A stretch of 20,399 nt of DNA from JARRJY01 sp037388705 (GTDB lineage: Bacteria > Pseudomonadota > Gammaproteobacteria > UBA6429 > Thiohalophilaceae). How positions within the stretch are numbered: position 1 is the stretch's first letter; each line of letters begins with the position of its first letter. The DNA lies in assembly GCA_037388705.1 (NCBI GenBank), contig JARRJY010000046.1, forward strand, positions 1 through 20,399. The letters are read 5' to 3'. Below the pieces are notes generated by a model. That model was not told where the DNA came from. It ran no database searches and was given only the letters and a program-made list of their open reading frames with translations. The translations under genes were made by a program, and so were the position numbers. Positions 13,926 through 20,399 of this stretch are shown one piece after another.

Positions 13926-15914
13926 GTCAGCCTGATCTACTCATCGAAATTGGTACTGAAGAATTACCACCAAAAGCACTAAGCAAACTGTCTGATGCTT
14001 TTTATAATGAAGTTAAAGCTGGCCTTGTTGATGCTCAACTTAACTTTAAAGACATAAAGGCTTTTGCTGCTCCACGACGTTTAGCTTTATTAATAAGCCA
14101 GCTTGATGAAACACAACCTGATAAAACAGTAGAAAAGCGCGGCCCTGCATTACAGGCAGCATATGATGAAGATGGTAATTGCCTGGCTAATTTATCGAGT
14201 CGAGGAAAAAGGTCAGCCAACCGCAAACCTTATACCTGGAATTGTTACTAATGCGCTTGACAAATTACCTATTCCTAAACGTATGCGTTGGGGCGATCTG
14301 GATGCTCAATTCGTACGCCCGGTACACTGGGTGGTTTTATTATTCGGTGACAAGGTCATTGATACAGAAATTTTAAGTGCTAAAACAGGCAACCAGTCCC
14401 GGGGACATCGTTTTCACCATCCGGAACAAATTACTATTGCACAACCCTCTGATTATGAAATGTTACTTGAGACAGAAGGTAAAGTGATTGCTGATATTGA
14501 TCGTCGCAAACAGGCGATTCGTGCCCAGGTCGAAGAAGTGGCATTAACCAAAAATGGAATCGCCGTTATTGATGAAGAACTACTGGATGAAGTAACAGCG
14601 ATGGTTGAATGGCCTGATGCCATTATTGGTGATTTTGAAGATCGATTCCTCGCGGTACCACAGGAAACCCTGATTCTTACCATGAGTACTAACCAGAAAT
14701 ATTTCCACGTAGTCGATAACAATGGCAAATTAATGCCGCACTTTATCACCATCAGTAATATTGAAAGCAAAAACCCGACTACAGTTATTGAAGGTAACGA
14801 ACGCGTCATTCGTCCGCGTTTCGCTGATGCAGAGTTTTTCTGGGACCAGGATCGTAAAACACGCCTTGATCAACGTGTTGATAGTTTATCTACGGTTGTT
14901 TTTCAGAAACAACTGGGCACCTTGCTGGACAAAACCCGTCGCGTTGCCAAACTTACCGGACATATTGCAGAACAACTTGGTGGTAACAAGCAACTTGCTT
15001 TACGTGCAGCCGAACTTTGTAAATGTGATCTCATGACTGACATGGTAAATGAATTCACCAGCCTGCAAGGTACCATGGGGCGCTACTATGCTGAACATGA
15101 TGGCGAAGACCCGGTGGTAGCAAAAGCGATGGATGATTACTACAAACCACGTTTTGCCGGCGATGATTTGCCTGATCATGTGATCAGCCAGTCACTGGCG
15201 ATTGCTGATCGTCTTGATACGTTAATCGGTATATTTGCCATTGGTCAACTGCCAACTGGTGCCAAGGATCCTTTTGCACTGCGTCGAGCATCTCTGGCAG
15301 TTTTGCGTATTATCATTGAACAGGATCTTGATCTCGATTTAAAAGCTTTAATTACAGAAGCTGCTGCCCATCACGATAGTAGTATCAAGGCCAGTGATGC
15401 CATTGATAGTGTATTTGAATATATGCTGGAACGACTCAACAACTATTACCAGGACCAGAATATTACCGCTGATGTAAGGGATGCGGTATTGAGCCTGAAA
15501 CCATCCAGGCCCCTCGATATTCATAACCGCATCCACGCGGTAAGTGAGTTCAGAAAACTGGATGCGGCTGAAAGCCTGGCGGCTGCTAACAAGCGTATTG
15601 GAAATATCCTGAAAAAATTTGACGGTAAGATAGCCGATAAAGTTGATGCCAGCCTGTTACAGGATGATGCCGAAAAAGCCCTTAACAATAAACTGGATAC
15701 GTTAAAAGATACGGTACAGGCAGCCATTAACGAAGCTCGCTACCAGGACGCGTTAAATCAACTGGCTGATTTACGTGACACCGTTGACAAGTTCTTTGAT
15801 GATGTCATGGTTATGACCGATAACGAAGCATTGAAAAATAACCGTATTTCCCTGTTAAACCAGCTACATGGTCTGTTTATGCAGGTTGCTGATATATCCC
15901 GTTTACAAGGATAA
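13922..15914 (+). pseudogene. glyS: Glycyl-tRNA synthetase beta subunit, broken by internal deletion and frameshift
   Basis: The tRNA-binding beta subunit partner of GlyQ. The first frame (13922-14251) encodes the correct N-terminus, LLIEIGTEELPPKALSKL through VEKRGPALQAAYDEDGN (residue 86, codon ending 14179), then runs into unrelated sequence and a stop at 14249-14251. The authentic protein resumes one frame over at GCC-TGG (14181), WLIYRVEEKGQPTANLIPGIV, and continues intact to 15914 with FVRPVHWVVLLFGD, RGHRFHHPEQ, FLAVPQETLILTM and the C-terminal anticodon-binding-like region ending ADISRLQG. The E. coli segment corresponding to the gap (PSKAAEGWARGCG... to DKGEW) is missing: about 27 residues, or ~80 bp. 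Adding it back gives ~690 residues against 689 in E. coli. Because this gene is essential, a sequencing, amplification or assembly deletion is as likely as a true mutation. Confidence 0.93.
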
Positions 15915-15916
15915 AT

Positions 15917-16246
15917 ATGAACACGGATTCTTACGATGAAATGTTAAAAGCCGTTCAGGCTTTTCATGATAAGCATGATTTTAAAAACACCGGTGGTGAA
16001 GAGCTCACCTATCGTGTTGCACTTATGTCAGAAGAGCTGGGCGAAATCGCTTCTGCTATTACCAAGGGAAAAAGTATCGATGATCTTGCAGAGGAAACGG
16101 CTGATCTTTTTATCCTGTTAATAGGTACCGCGATTTCGGCTGATTTTGATCTTAAGCAGGCATTCTGGAATAAAATGGAAAAAATTATGAAGCGCGAATC
16201 AAAAATGATTAATGGTCGTATCCGTGTTTCAGAATTTCGTGACTAA
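15917..16246 (+). CDS. MazG-like nucleotide pyrophosphohydrolase
   Basis: A 109-residue all-alpha NTP pyrophosphatase of the MazG/dUTPase-like superfamily, which hydrolyses (d)NTPs to NMPs plus pyrophosphate. The metal-binding pattern is clear: SEELGEI with Glu39, Glu40 and Glu43, then AEETADLFI with Glu60 and Asp63. The length fits single-domain MazG-like proteins, about half of two-domain E. coli MazG. The ATG is 2 nt after the glyS stop, so the gene is translationally coupled within the glyQS-to-plsC operon. Substrate is unknown; house-cleaning of modified nucleotides is the usual suggestion for the family. Its position between glyS and gmhB is an addition to the gene order I know from pseudomonads. 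Confidence 0.85.
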   Translation: MNTDSYDEMLKAVQAFHDKHDFKNTGGEELTYRVALMSEELGEIASAITKGKSIDDLAEETADLFILLIGTAISADFDLKQAFWNKMEKIMKRESKMINGRIRVSEFRD

Positions 16247-16294
16247 TGCCAACGCAAAGGCGCAAACGTTTTCCGACTTTGCAGAATTAAAATT

Positions 16295-16828
16295 ATGAAG
16301 TTAATCATTCTTGATCGTGATGGTGTCATCAACCAGGACTCGGATGACTTTATCAAGTCACCCGAAGAATTTATCCCTTTACCCGGCAGTATTGAAGCTA
16401 TAGCCAGACTTAGTAAAGCCGGTTATACCGTAGCTGTCGCCACTAACCAGTCCGGTATCGCTCGTGGTTATTACACGCTTGATACCCTGCAGGCTATGCA
16501 TGACAAACTGGCCAGTATGTTAGCTAAGCTTGGTGGTCATGTTGATTACATTGCATACTGTCCACATGGCCCTGATGATAATTGCGATTGCCGTAAGCCC
16601 ATGCCGGGGATGTATCATGACATTGCGAGTCACTTTAATACATCGTTAACTAATGTTCCTGTTATAGGTGATTCGCTTCGCGACTTGCAGGCTGCACATA
16701 CGGTGGGAGCAACACCCTACCTGGTCAGGACCGGCAAAGGTGAGCGTACCATTGCCAAAGGAGAAGGACTTGATGGCGTGCCAATATATGATGATCTTGC
16801 AGCAGTCGTAGATGAGCTTTTAAGTTAG
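16295..16828 (+). CDS. gmhB: D-glycero-D-manno-heptose 1,7-bisphosphate 7-phosphatase
   Basis: HAD-superfamily phosphatase removing the C7 phosphate from heptose bisphosphate in LPS inner-core ADP-heptose synthesis; cytoplasmic. It has 177 residues (191 in E. coli). HAD motif I is LDRDGVIN with Asp7 (nucleophile) and Asp9 (acid/base); motif II is ATNQSG (49-54); Lys101 lies in CRKP; motif III/IV is IGDSLRDLQAA with Asp126. The structural zinc ligands Cys89, His91, Cys97 and Cys99 (YCPHGPDDNCDC) are all present, separating it from histidinol-phosphatases of the same family. A 48-bp gap precedes the ATG at 16295, and the plsC start follows 2 nt after the stop. It implies a heptose-containing LPS and hence a Gram-negative outer membrane. 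Confidence 0.95.
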   Translation: MKLIILDRDGVINQDSDDFIKSPEEFIPLPGSIEAIARLSKAGYTVAVATNQSGIARGYYTLDTLQAMHDKLASMLAKLGGHVDYIAYCPHGPDDNCDCRKPMPGMYHDIASHFNTSLTNVPVIGDSLRDLQAAHTVGATPYLVRTGKGERTIAKGEGLDGVPIYDDLAAVVDELLS

Positions 16829-16830
16829 TT

Positions 16831-17604
16831 ATGAAAAATATAAAAAAATACTTTAATTCAATGATATTTGTCAGCAGCATGTTTTTATCTGCTGTTTACG
16901 TTTCTCTCGTTGCTATTATCTTTTTACCTTTCTCATTTGGTGTTCGCTATCGTTTTTTAAATTACTACTCGCGCTTCAACCTGTGGATGTTAAAAGTTTT
17001 CTGTAATATCAGCTACGAGGTGGAAGGTACAGAAAACATCCCCGCAGGTGAAACCTGTATTATTCTCAGTAAACACCAGTCAGCGCTGGAGACCATGATC
17101 GTGCAGCGTGTCTTTCCACCATTAACCTTCGTGGTCAAAAAAGAATTGTTGAAACTGCCTTTTTTTGGCTGGGGTCTGGCCTCCATGGATCCCATTGCCA
17201 TTGATCGTAAGGCAGGGCGCCGTGCCATTGTCGAAATCGTCAAACAGGGCAAAGACCGCCTGGCCAAAGGTATCTGGATTGTAATTTTCCCGGAGGGCAC
17301 CCGTTCACGACCTGGTAGCAAGCAACGCTATAAAAAGGGTGGCTCTATCCTGGCTGAAAAGAGTGGACACAGGGTGATCCCGGTCGCGCATACCTGTGGC
17401 GAATACTGGCCCAAAGGCTTTTTTGCCCGCCAATCTGGCAAAATGCGTATGGTTATTGGGCCACCCATTGAAACCAGGGGCAAAACGGCAGATGAAATTA
17501 ACCGGGAATCCGAGCGCTGGATTGAAACCAAAATGCAGGAAATCAGTACTATAGCGGACTATCCATCTCCCGATGAACCGGCCCGCGACGATCCCATCGG
17601 CTAG
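16831..17604 (+). CDS. plsC: 1-acyl-sn-glycerol-3-phosphate acyltransferase
   Basis: Acylates lysophosphatidic acid to phosphatidic acid at the cytoplasmic membrane face. It has 257 residues. An N-terminal hydrophobic segment (~12-36) anchors the protein. Acyltransferase motif I is KHQSALE: His82 with Glu87 as the acid (HX4E instead of the E. coli HX4D), a variant common in the pseudomonad/neisserial branch. Further motifs are FFGWGLASMDPIAIDR (111-126), the FPEGTRS motif III (153-159) and VIPVAH (182-187). The ATG at 16831 lies 2 nt after the gmhB stop with no clear ribosome site, suggesting coupling. It is the last gene before a terminator-like hairpin. The gene order glyS-gmhB-plsC is known in Gammaproteobacteria. 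Confidence 0.93.
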   Translation: MKNIKKYFNSMIFVSSMFLSAVYVSLVAIIFLPFSFGVRYRFLNYYSRFNLWMLKVFCNISYEVEGTENIPAGETCIILSKHQSALETMIVQRVFPPLTFVVKKELLKLPFFGWGLASMDPIAIDRKAGRRAIVEIVKQGKDRLAKGIWIVIFPEGTRSRPGSKQRYKKGGSILAEKSGHRVIPVAHTCGEYWPKGFFARQSGKMRMVIGPPIETRGKTADEINRESERWIETKMQEISTIADYPSPDEPARDDPIG

Positions 17605-17612
17605 TTGTTCAA

Positions 17613-17634
17613 TATATCAGCAAATACTGATATA
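17613..17634. promoter_or_regulatory. Palindrome overlapping a candidate -10 in the fbp leader
   Basis: TATATCAG (17613-17620) and CTGATATA (17627-17634) are perfect 8-bp inverted arms with a 6-bp centre, operator-like in size. A -10-like TATACT (17631-17636) overlaps the right arm, and a TTGTTC lies at 17605-17610, a rather long 20 bp away. The regulator is unknown. Confidence 0.5.
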
Positions 17635-17656
17635 CTTATTCCATGAATTTTTGGCG

Positions 17657-17691
17657 GCAGGCATCTGGAAACAGGTGCCTGCTTATTTTTG
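17657..17691 (+). terminator. Rho-independent terminator-like hairpin between plsC and fbp
   Basis: Arms GCAGGCATCTG (17657-17667) and CAGGTGCCTGC (17672-17682) pair over 11 positions, one a G-U pair, around a GAAA tetraloop, followed by TTATTTTTG. It most simply ends the glyQ-plsC operon. Because a possible promoter and operator lie just upstream, it could also act as an attenuator in the fbp leader. Confidence 0.75.
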
Positions 17692-17716
17692 CCTCATGAA
17701 TCTGGAGTTAATAAGT

Positions 17717-18751
17717 ATGCAAGACGGAAGAACGTCCATAACTCAGTTCATCATCGAAGAGCAACGTCACATTGAAAATGCGACGGGCGATTTTACTTCC
17801 CTGCTTAACGATGTAGTAACTGCCTGTAAAGTGATCTCTAACCTGGTTAACCAGGGTGACCTGGTAGGTATCCTGGGTGCCGCAGGCTCTGAAAATGTTC
17901 AGGGTGAAGAACAGAAGAAAATGGATATCATCACCAACGATGTATTCCTTGAAACCAACCAGTGGGCTGGTCACCTGGCGGCCATGGCATCAGAAGAAAT
18001 GGATGATATCTACCATATCCCAAGCCAGTACCCTAAAGGTAAATACTTACTAACATTTGATCCACTGGATGGTTCATCCAACATGGATGTTAACGTTTCT
18101 GTTGGTACCATTTTCTCTATCCTGCGTTGCAAAAGCGATTGCCAGAACCCGACTGCAGAGGATTTTCTACAAGCAGGTACAGAACAGGTTTGTGCCGGTT
18201 ATGCCCTGTATGGACCATCTACTATGATGGTGCTGACCACCGGCAACGGTGTAAACGGTTTTACACTCGATCAAAACATTGGTGAGTTCATCCTGACCCA
18301 TCCAAACATGACTATCCCTGAAAACACCCGTGAGTTTGCGATAAACACATCAAATTCTCGTTTCTGGGAAAAACCTGTACAACGTTATGTTGATGAATGC
18401 CTGGAAGGTAAAACAGGTGCGCGTGGCGAAGACTTTAACATGCGCTGGGTTGCTTCAATGGTTGCGGAAGTTCATCGTATCCTGACTCGTGGTGGTATCT
18501 TCATGTATCCCCTGGATGAGAAAATGAAAGCCAAGGGTACCGAAGGCAAACTGCGTCTAATGTACGAAGCCAACCCGATGTCTTTCATTGTTGAACAGGC
18601 CGGTGGTGCTAGCTCTACAGGTCGAGAGCGTATTATGGAAGTTAAACCACATCATTTACATCAACGTGTGCCCGTTGTACTGGGTTCCAAAAACGAAGTG
18701 GAGCGTGTGGTTGAGTATCATAAAGAACATGATGCTAATGCTGCTGCATAA
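17717..18751 (+). CDS. fbp: Fructose-1,6-bisphosphatase class I
   Basis: Hydrolyses fructose-1,6-bisphosphate to fructose-6-phosphate in gluconeogenesis and the Calvin cycle; metal-dependent, cytoplasmic. From the ATG at 17717 it has 344 residues (332 in E. coli). Key motifs are ILGAAGSENVQGEEQKKMDIITNDVF (52-77), the metal-binding LTFDPLDGSSNMD (112-124), GYALYGPSTMMVLTTGNGV, and the substrate-binding KLRLMYEANPMSFIVEQAGG segment. The open frame extends back to 17573 inside plsC, but 17717 is chosen because GGAG (17703-17706) is suitably spaced and MQDGRTSITQFI matches family N-termini; an ATG at 17696 is the only close alternative. It is flanked by terminator hairpins, so probably monocistronic. 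With form II RuBisCO in the same window it supports autotrophy. Confidence 0.96.
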   Translation: MQDGRTSITQFIIEEQRHIENATGDFTSLLNDVVTACKVISNLVNQGDLVGILGAAGSENVQGEEQKKMDIITNDVFLETNQWAGHLAAMASEEMDDIYHIPSQYPKGKYLLTFDPLDGSSNMDVNVSVGTIFSILRCKSDCQNPTAEDFLQAGTEQVCAGYALYGPSTMMVLTTGNGVNGFTLDQNIGEFILTHPNMTIPENTREFAINTSNSRFWEKPVQRYVDECLEGKTGARGEDFNMRWVASMVAEVHRILTRGGIFMYPLDEKMKAKGTEGKLRLMYEANPMSFIVEQAGGASSTGRERIMEVKPHHLHQRVPVVLGSKNEVERVVEYHKEHDANAAA

Positions 18752-18780
18752 TTGATTCAAACGTCAGCCCCTCACACATA

Positions 18781-18804
18781 ACCCGGCACTTGCCGGGTTT
18801 TTTT
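18781..18804 (+). terminator. Rho-independent terminator of fbp
   Basis: ACCCGGCA (18781-18788) and TGCCGGGT (18791-18798) form an 8-bp perfect GC-rich stem with a 2-nt nominal loop, running into seven T residues. It lies 30 bp past the fbp stop codon. Confidence 0.95.
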
Positions 18805-18967
18805 ATACCTTTTGAGGCCAAAATAACAATACAAATCAATAGCTTATAATGTCCTGTTAAGATGGGTCATATCATGTTTGATCCATGTCAATAATCTTTT
18901 CAGATTAATCACCTAGTATTGCTATATTAAAAGTATAATTACTACAAACTTATCAACAAAAATAAAT

Positions 18968-20399
18968 ATGCCCAGACACTTTAAAGCTTTCTTATCCCTG
19001 TTAATCCTTTGTTTTGGCCTGGCAAACGTAGCTCTATGCCAACCAGCTGAAACACCGGCAGATAGTATGTCGCAAACAGCCCCTTCCATTGCGGCTCAGT
19101 CTGAAGAAAAGTATCAAAATGAATTTGCTTTTTTCTTTGAGGTGGAGCGTGAAAGATCCTGGTTTGTCACGACAATGCTTTACGCCTTGCTGGTCATCGT
19201 AGGATTTATCATTGTTTATACGGTACGGCATTACCGCTTTACGCTGAATCGCTTATTTGCTCATCAGCGTCATCCTTACCTTGATATTAATGTGGCGCAA
19301 TGGCCCGATGTCACCATACTCATTCCTGCTCATAACGAGGAAAAAGTTATAAAAACCATATTAACGGCATTACTCGAAGTCGATTATCCGGCTGATCGAC
19401 TTACCATTACACCTGTTAATGACCGTTCAACAGACAAAACCGGGGAACTGATTGATGAACTCAGCAAGCAGTATCCGGAAAGAATTAAACCGCTTCATCG
19501 TAACGAGGGAGTGGGTGGTAAGGCTGCTGCCTTAAAGTTCGCGAGTGAATCTGTTAATAGTGAAATCACTCTTGTTTTTGATGCTGATTACATTCCTGGT
19601 AAGGGCCTGATAAAACAGCTGGTCGCGCCTTTCTTCGATCCGGAAGTCGGTGCCATGATGGGGCGTGTTGTACCAATCAATGTTGGCAAAAACATCCTCA
19701 CCCGCTTTCTCGACCTGGAACGATCAGGCGGGTACCAGGTTGATCAACAGGCACGCATGAACCTGCACCTGGTTCCTCAATACGGTGGCACCGTAGGTGG
19801 TGTACGTACCAGCGCCCTGAAAAGTGTTGGTGGCTGGGATGAAACCACCCTGGCGGAAGATACCGACATGACTTATCGTTTATTATTGAACGGCTGGAAA
19901 ACGGTTTACCAGAACCGTTCTGAATGCTATGAAGAAGTTCCTGAAACATGGTCTATCCGAATTAACCAGTTAAAACGCTGGGCCAGGGGGCATAACCAGT
20001 CAACTGCGATTCATAGCCTGCCCTTGATGTTCAATAACCGAGTAAGCATGCATGAAAAAGTTGATGGCTTGTTATTACTGGGCGTTTACGTAATGTCACC
20101 CGTATTGTTGCTGGGTTGGATGCTTGCCATTTCTCTTTTCTTTCTTGGCGAACACCTGATGTATGGCATTATCGCCATACTTGCTGTTACCTCTTATGGT
20201 ACGTTGGGTAATTTTGCTGCTTTTTTCGAGATTGCCTCAGCGCTTCGACTTGATGGCCGACAGCAGGCTATTCGATTATTATCGATAAACATTTTTAATT
20301 TTCTTGTCAGTTTAATTTGCACCTCCAAGGCCACCCTCGGACAAATGCTGCCATTTAGCAGACACAGGCGTCTTCACTGGCAAAAAACGGCTCGTTACA
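18968..20399 (+). CDS. Family 2 processive glycosyltransferase, membrane-bound (3'-partial)
   Basis: A polysaccharide synthase-like protein open to the window end (477 codons seen). Residues 8-24 are a hydrophobic signal or anchor (LSLLILCFGLANVALC), followed by a ~40-residue polar, Ala/Gln/Ser-rich stretch and a transmembrane segment (~66-86). The GT2 catalytic domain starts near 114 (VTILIPAHNEE) with Asp152 (VNDRSTD), the DAD motif at 205-207, AEDTD at 296-300 and the processive signature QLKRW (334-338). At least three C-terminal hydrophobic segments follow (~366-392, 395-422, 438-456). This D,D,D,Q(R/K)xRW set is typical of cellulose, chitin, hyaluronan and poly-N-acetylglucosamine synthases. 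The product cannot be named, and no PilZ domain is seen in the visible part. The ATG at 18968 is chosen because it gives a good signal sequence; its ribosome site is poor (AT-rich). Confidence 0.88.
   Translation, partial: MPRHFKAFLSLLILCFGLANVALCQPAETPADSMSQTAPSIAAQSEEKYQNEFAFFFEVERERSWFVTTMLYALLVIVGFIIVYTVRHYRFTLNRLFAHQRHPYLDINVAQWPDVTILIPAHNEEKVIKTILTALLEVDYPADRLTITPVNDRSTDKTGELIDELSKQYPERIKPLHRNEGVGGKAAALKFASESVNSEITLVFDADYIPGKGLIKQLVAPFFDPEVGAMMGRVVPINVGKNILTRFLDLERSGGYQVDQQARMNLHLVPQYGGTVGGVRTSALKSVGGWDETTLAEDTDMTYRLLLNGWKTVYQNRSECYEEVPETWSIRINQLKRWARGHNQSTAIHSLPLMFNNRVSMHEKVDGLLLLGVYVMSPVLLLGWMLAISLFFLGEHLMYGIIAILAVTSYGTLGNFAAFFEIASALRLDGRQQAIRLLSINIFNFLVSLICTSKATLGQMLPFSRHRRLHWQKTARY

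Noticed and set aside
14163..14251. Programmed frameshift or translational bypass in glyS
   Set aside because: About 27 conserved residues are absent altogether, and no slippery heptamer or take-off/landing codon pair is evident; changing frame cannot recreate the missing segment.
14163..15914. Second, independent gene starting at ATG 14163
   Set aside because: Its first ~6 residues are out-of-frame translation of the glyS N-terminal part, and from residue 7 on it is the body of GlyS.
8541..18820. Shared 11-mer TTTTGAGGCCA at 8541-8551 and 18810-18820 in two intergenic regions
   Set aside because: Tens of repeated 11-mers are expected by chance in 20 kb, and the flanks diverge quickly; no evidence of a dispersed element.
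18968..19040. Lipoprotein signal in the glycosyltransferase N-terminus (Cys24)
   Set aside because: The residues before Cys24 (VAL) do not fit a lipobox, which needs Gly, Ala or Ser before the Cys.
1..20399. tRNA/rRNA genes, CRISPR arrays, insertion sequences, prophage genes
   Set aside because: No cloverleaf, repeat-spacer pattern, transposase or phage-like protein was recognised on either strand; apart from the ends, the window reads as ordinary chromosomal core genes.

Overview
The window looks like a piece of a chemolithoautotrophic gammaproteobacterium, plausibly a sulfur oxidizer. Three things support this. There is a form II RuBisCO gene with a divergent CbbR-type regulator, plus a class I fructose-1,6-bisphosphatase (Calvin cycle). 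The gene order glyQ-glyS-(mazG)-gmhB-plsC is typical of Gammaproteobacteria. A glnA/ntrBC block carries recognisable NtrC and sigma-54 sites. A TusA protein beside a PP-loop tRNA-thiolase-like protein fits an active sulfur-relay metabolism. The sulfur-oxidizer assignment is inference.

Layout. 1-217: a perfect 75-bp inverted repeat at the window edge, where the RuBisCO gene folds back on itself; most likely a chimeric or misassembled contig end. 76-1010 (-): cbbM, cut off at its 3' end. 1122-2030 (+): cbbR. 2041-3771 (-): a membrane hybrid histidine kinase. 3811-4275 (-): trmL. 4375-5319 (+): a class 1B-type dihydroorotate dehydrogenase. 5415-5924 (+): an orphan type IV pilin-like protein. 5938-8432 (-): ntrC and ntrB. 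8433-8796: a 364-bp gap with an NtrC site, a -10-like element and the glnA terminator. 8797-10203 (-): glnA, with a sigma-54 promoter and two NtrC enhancer sites upstream. 10397-12847 (-): a tightly overlapping three-gene unit (PP-loop ATPase, TusA, CDF metal transporter). 12996-17604 (+): glyQ, glyS, mazG-like, gmhB, plsC. 17717-18751 (+): fbp with a structured leader and a strong terminator. 18968 to the window end (+): a processive family-2 glycosyltransferase, truncated by the edge.

The nitrogen block reads as a self-contained regulatory circuit: NtrB/NtrC activate glnA from enhancer sites 31 bp apart, and NtrC probably represses its own operon at a site that contains a TATAAT. The PP-loop/TusA/CDF unit is the best candidate for an incompletely described system, probably sulfur transfer to tRNA coupled to metal homeostasis. 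glyS, an essential gene, is broken by an apparent deletion of about 80 bp with a frameshift. Together with the fold-back at the window start, this raises the question of assembly or amplification artefacts. No tRNA, rRNA, CRISPR array or insertion sequence was recognised.
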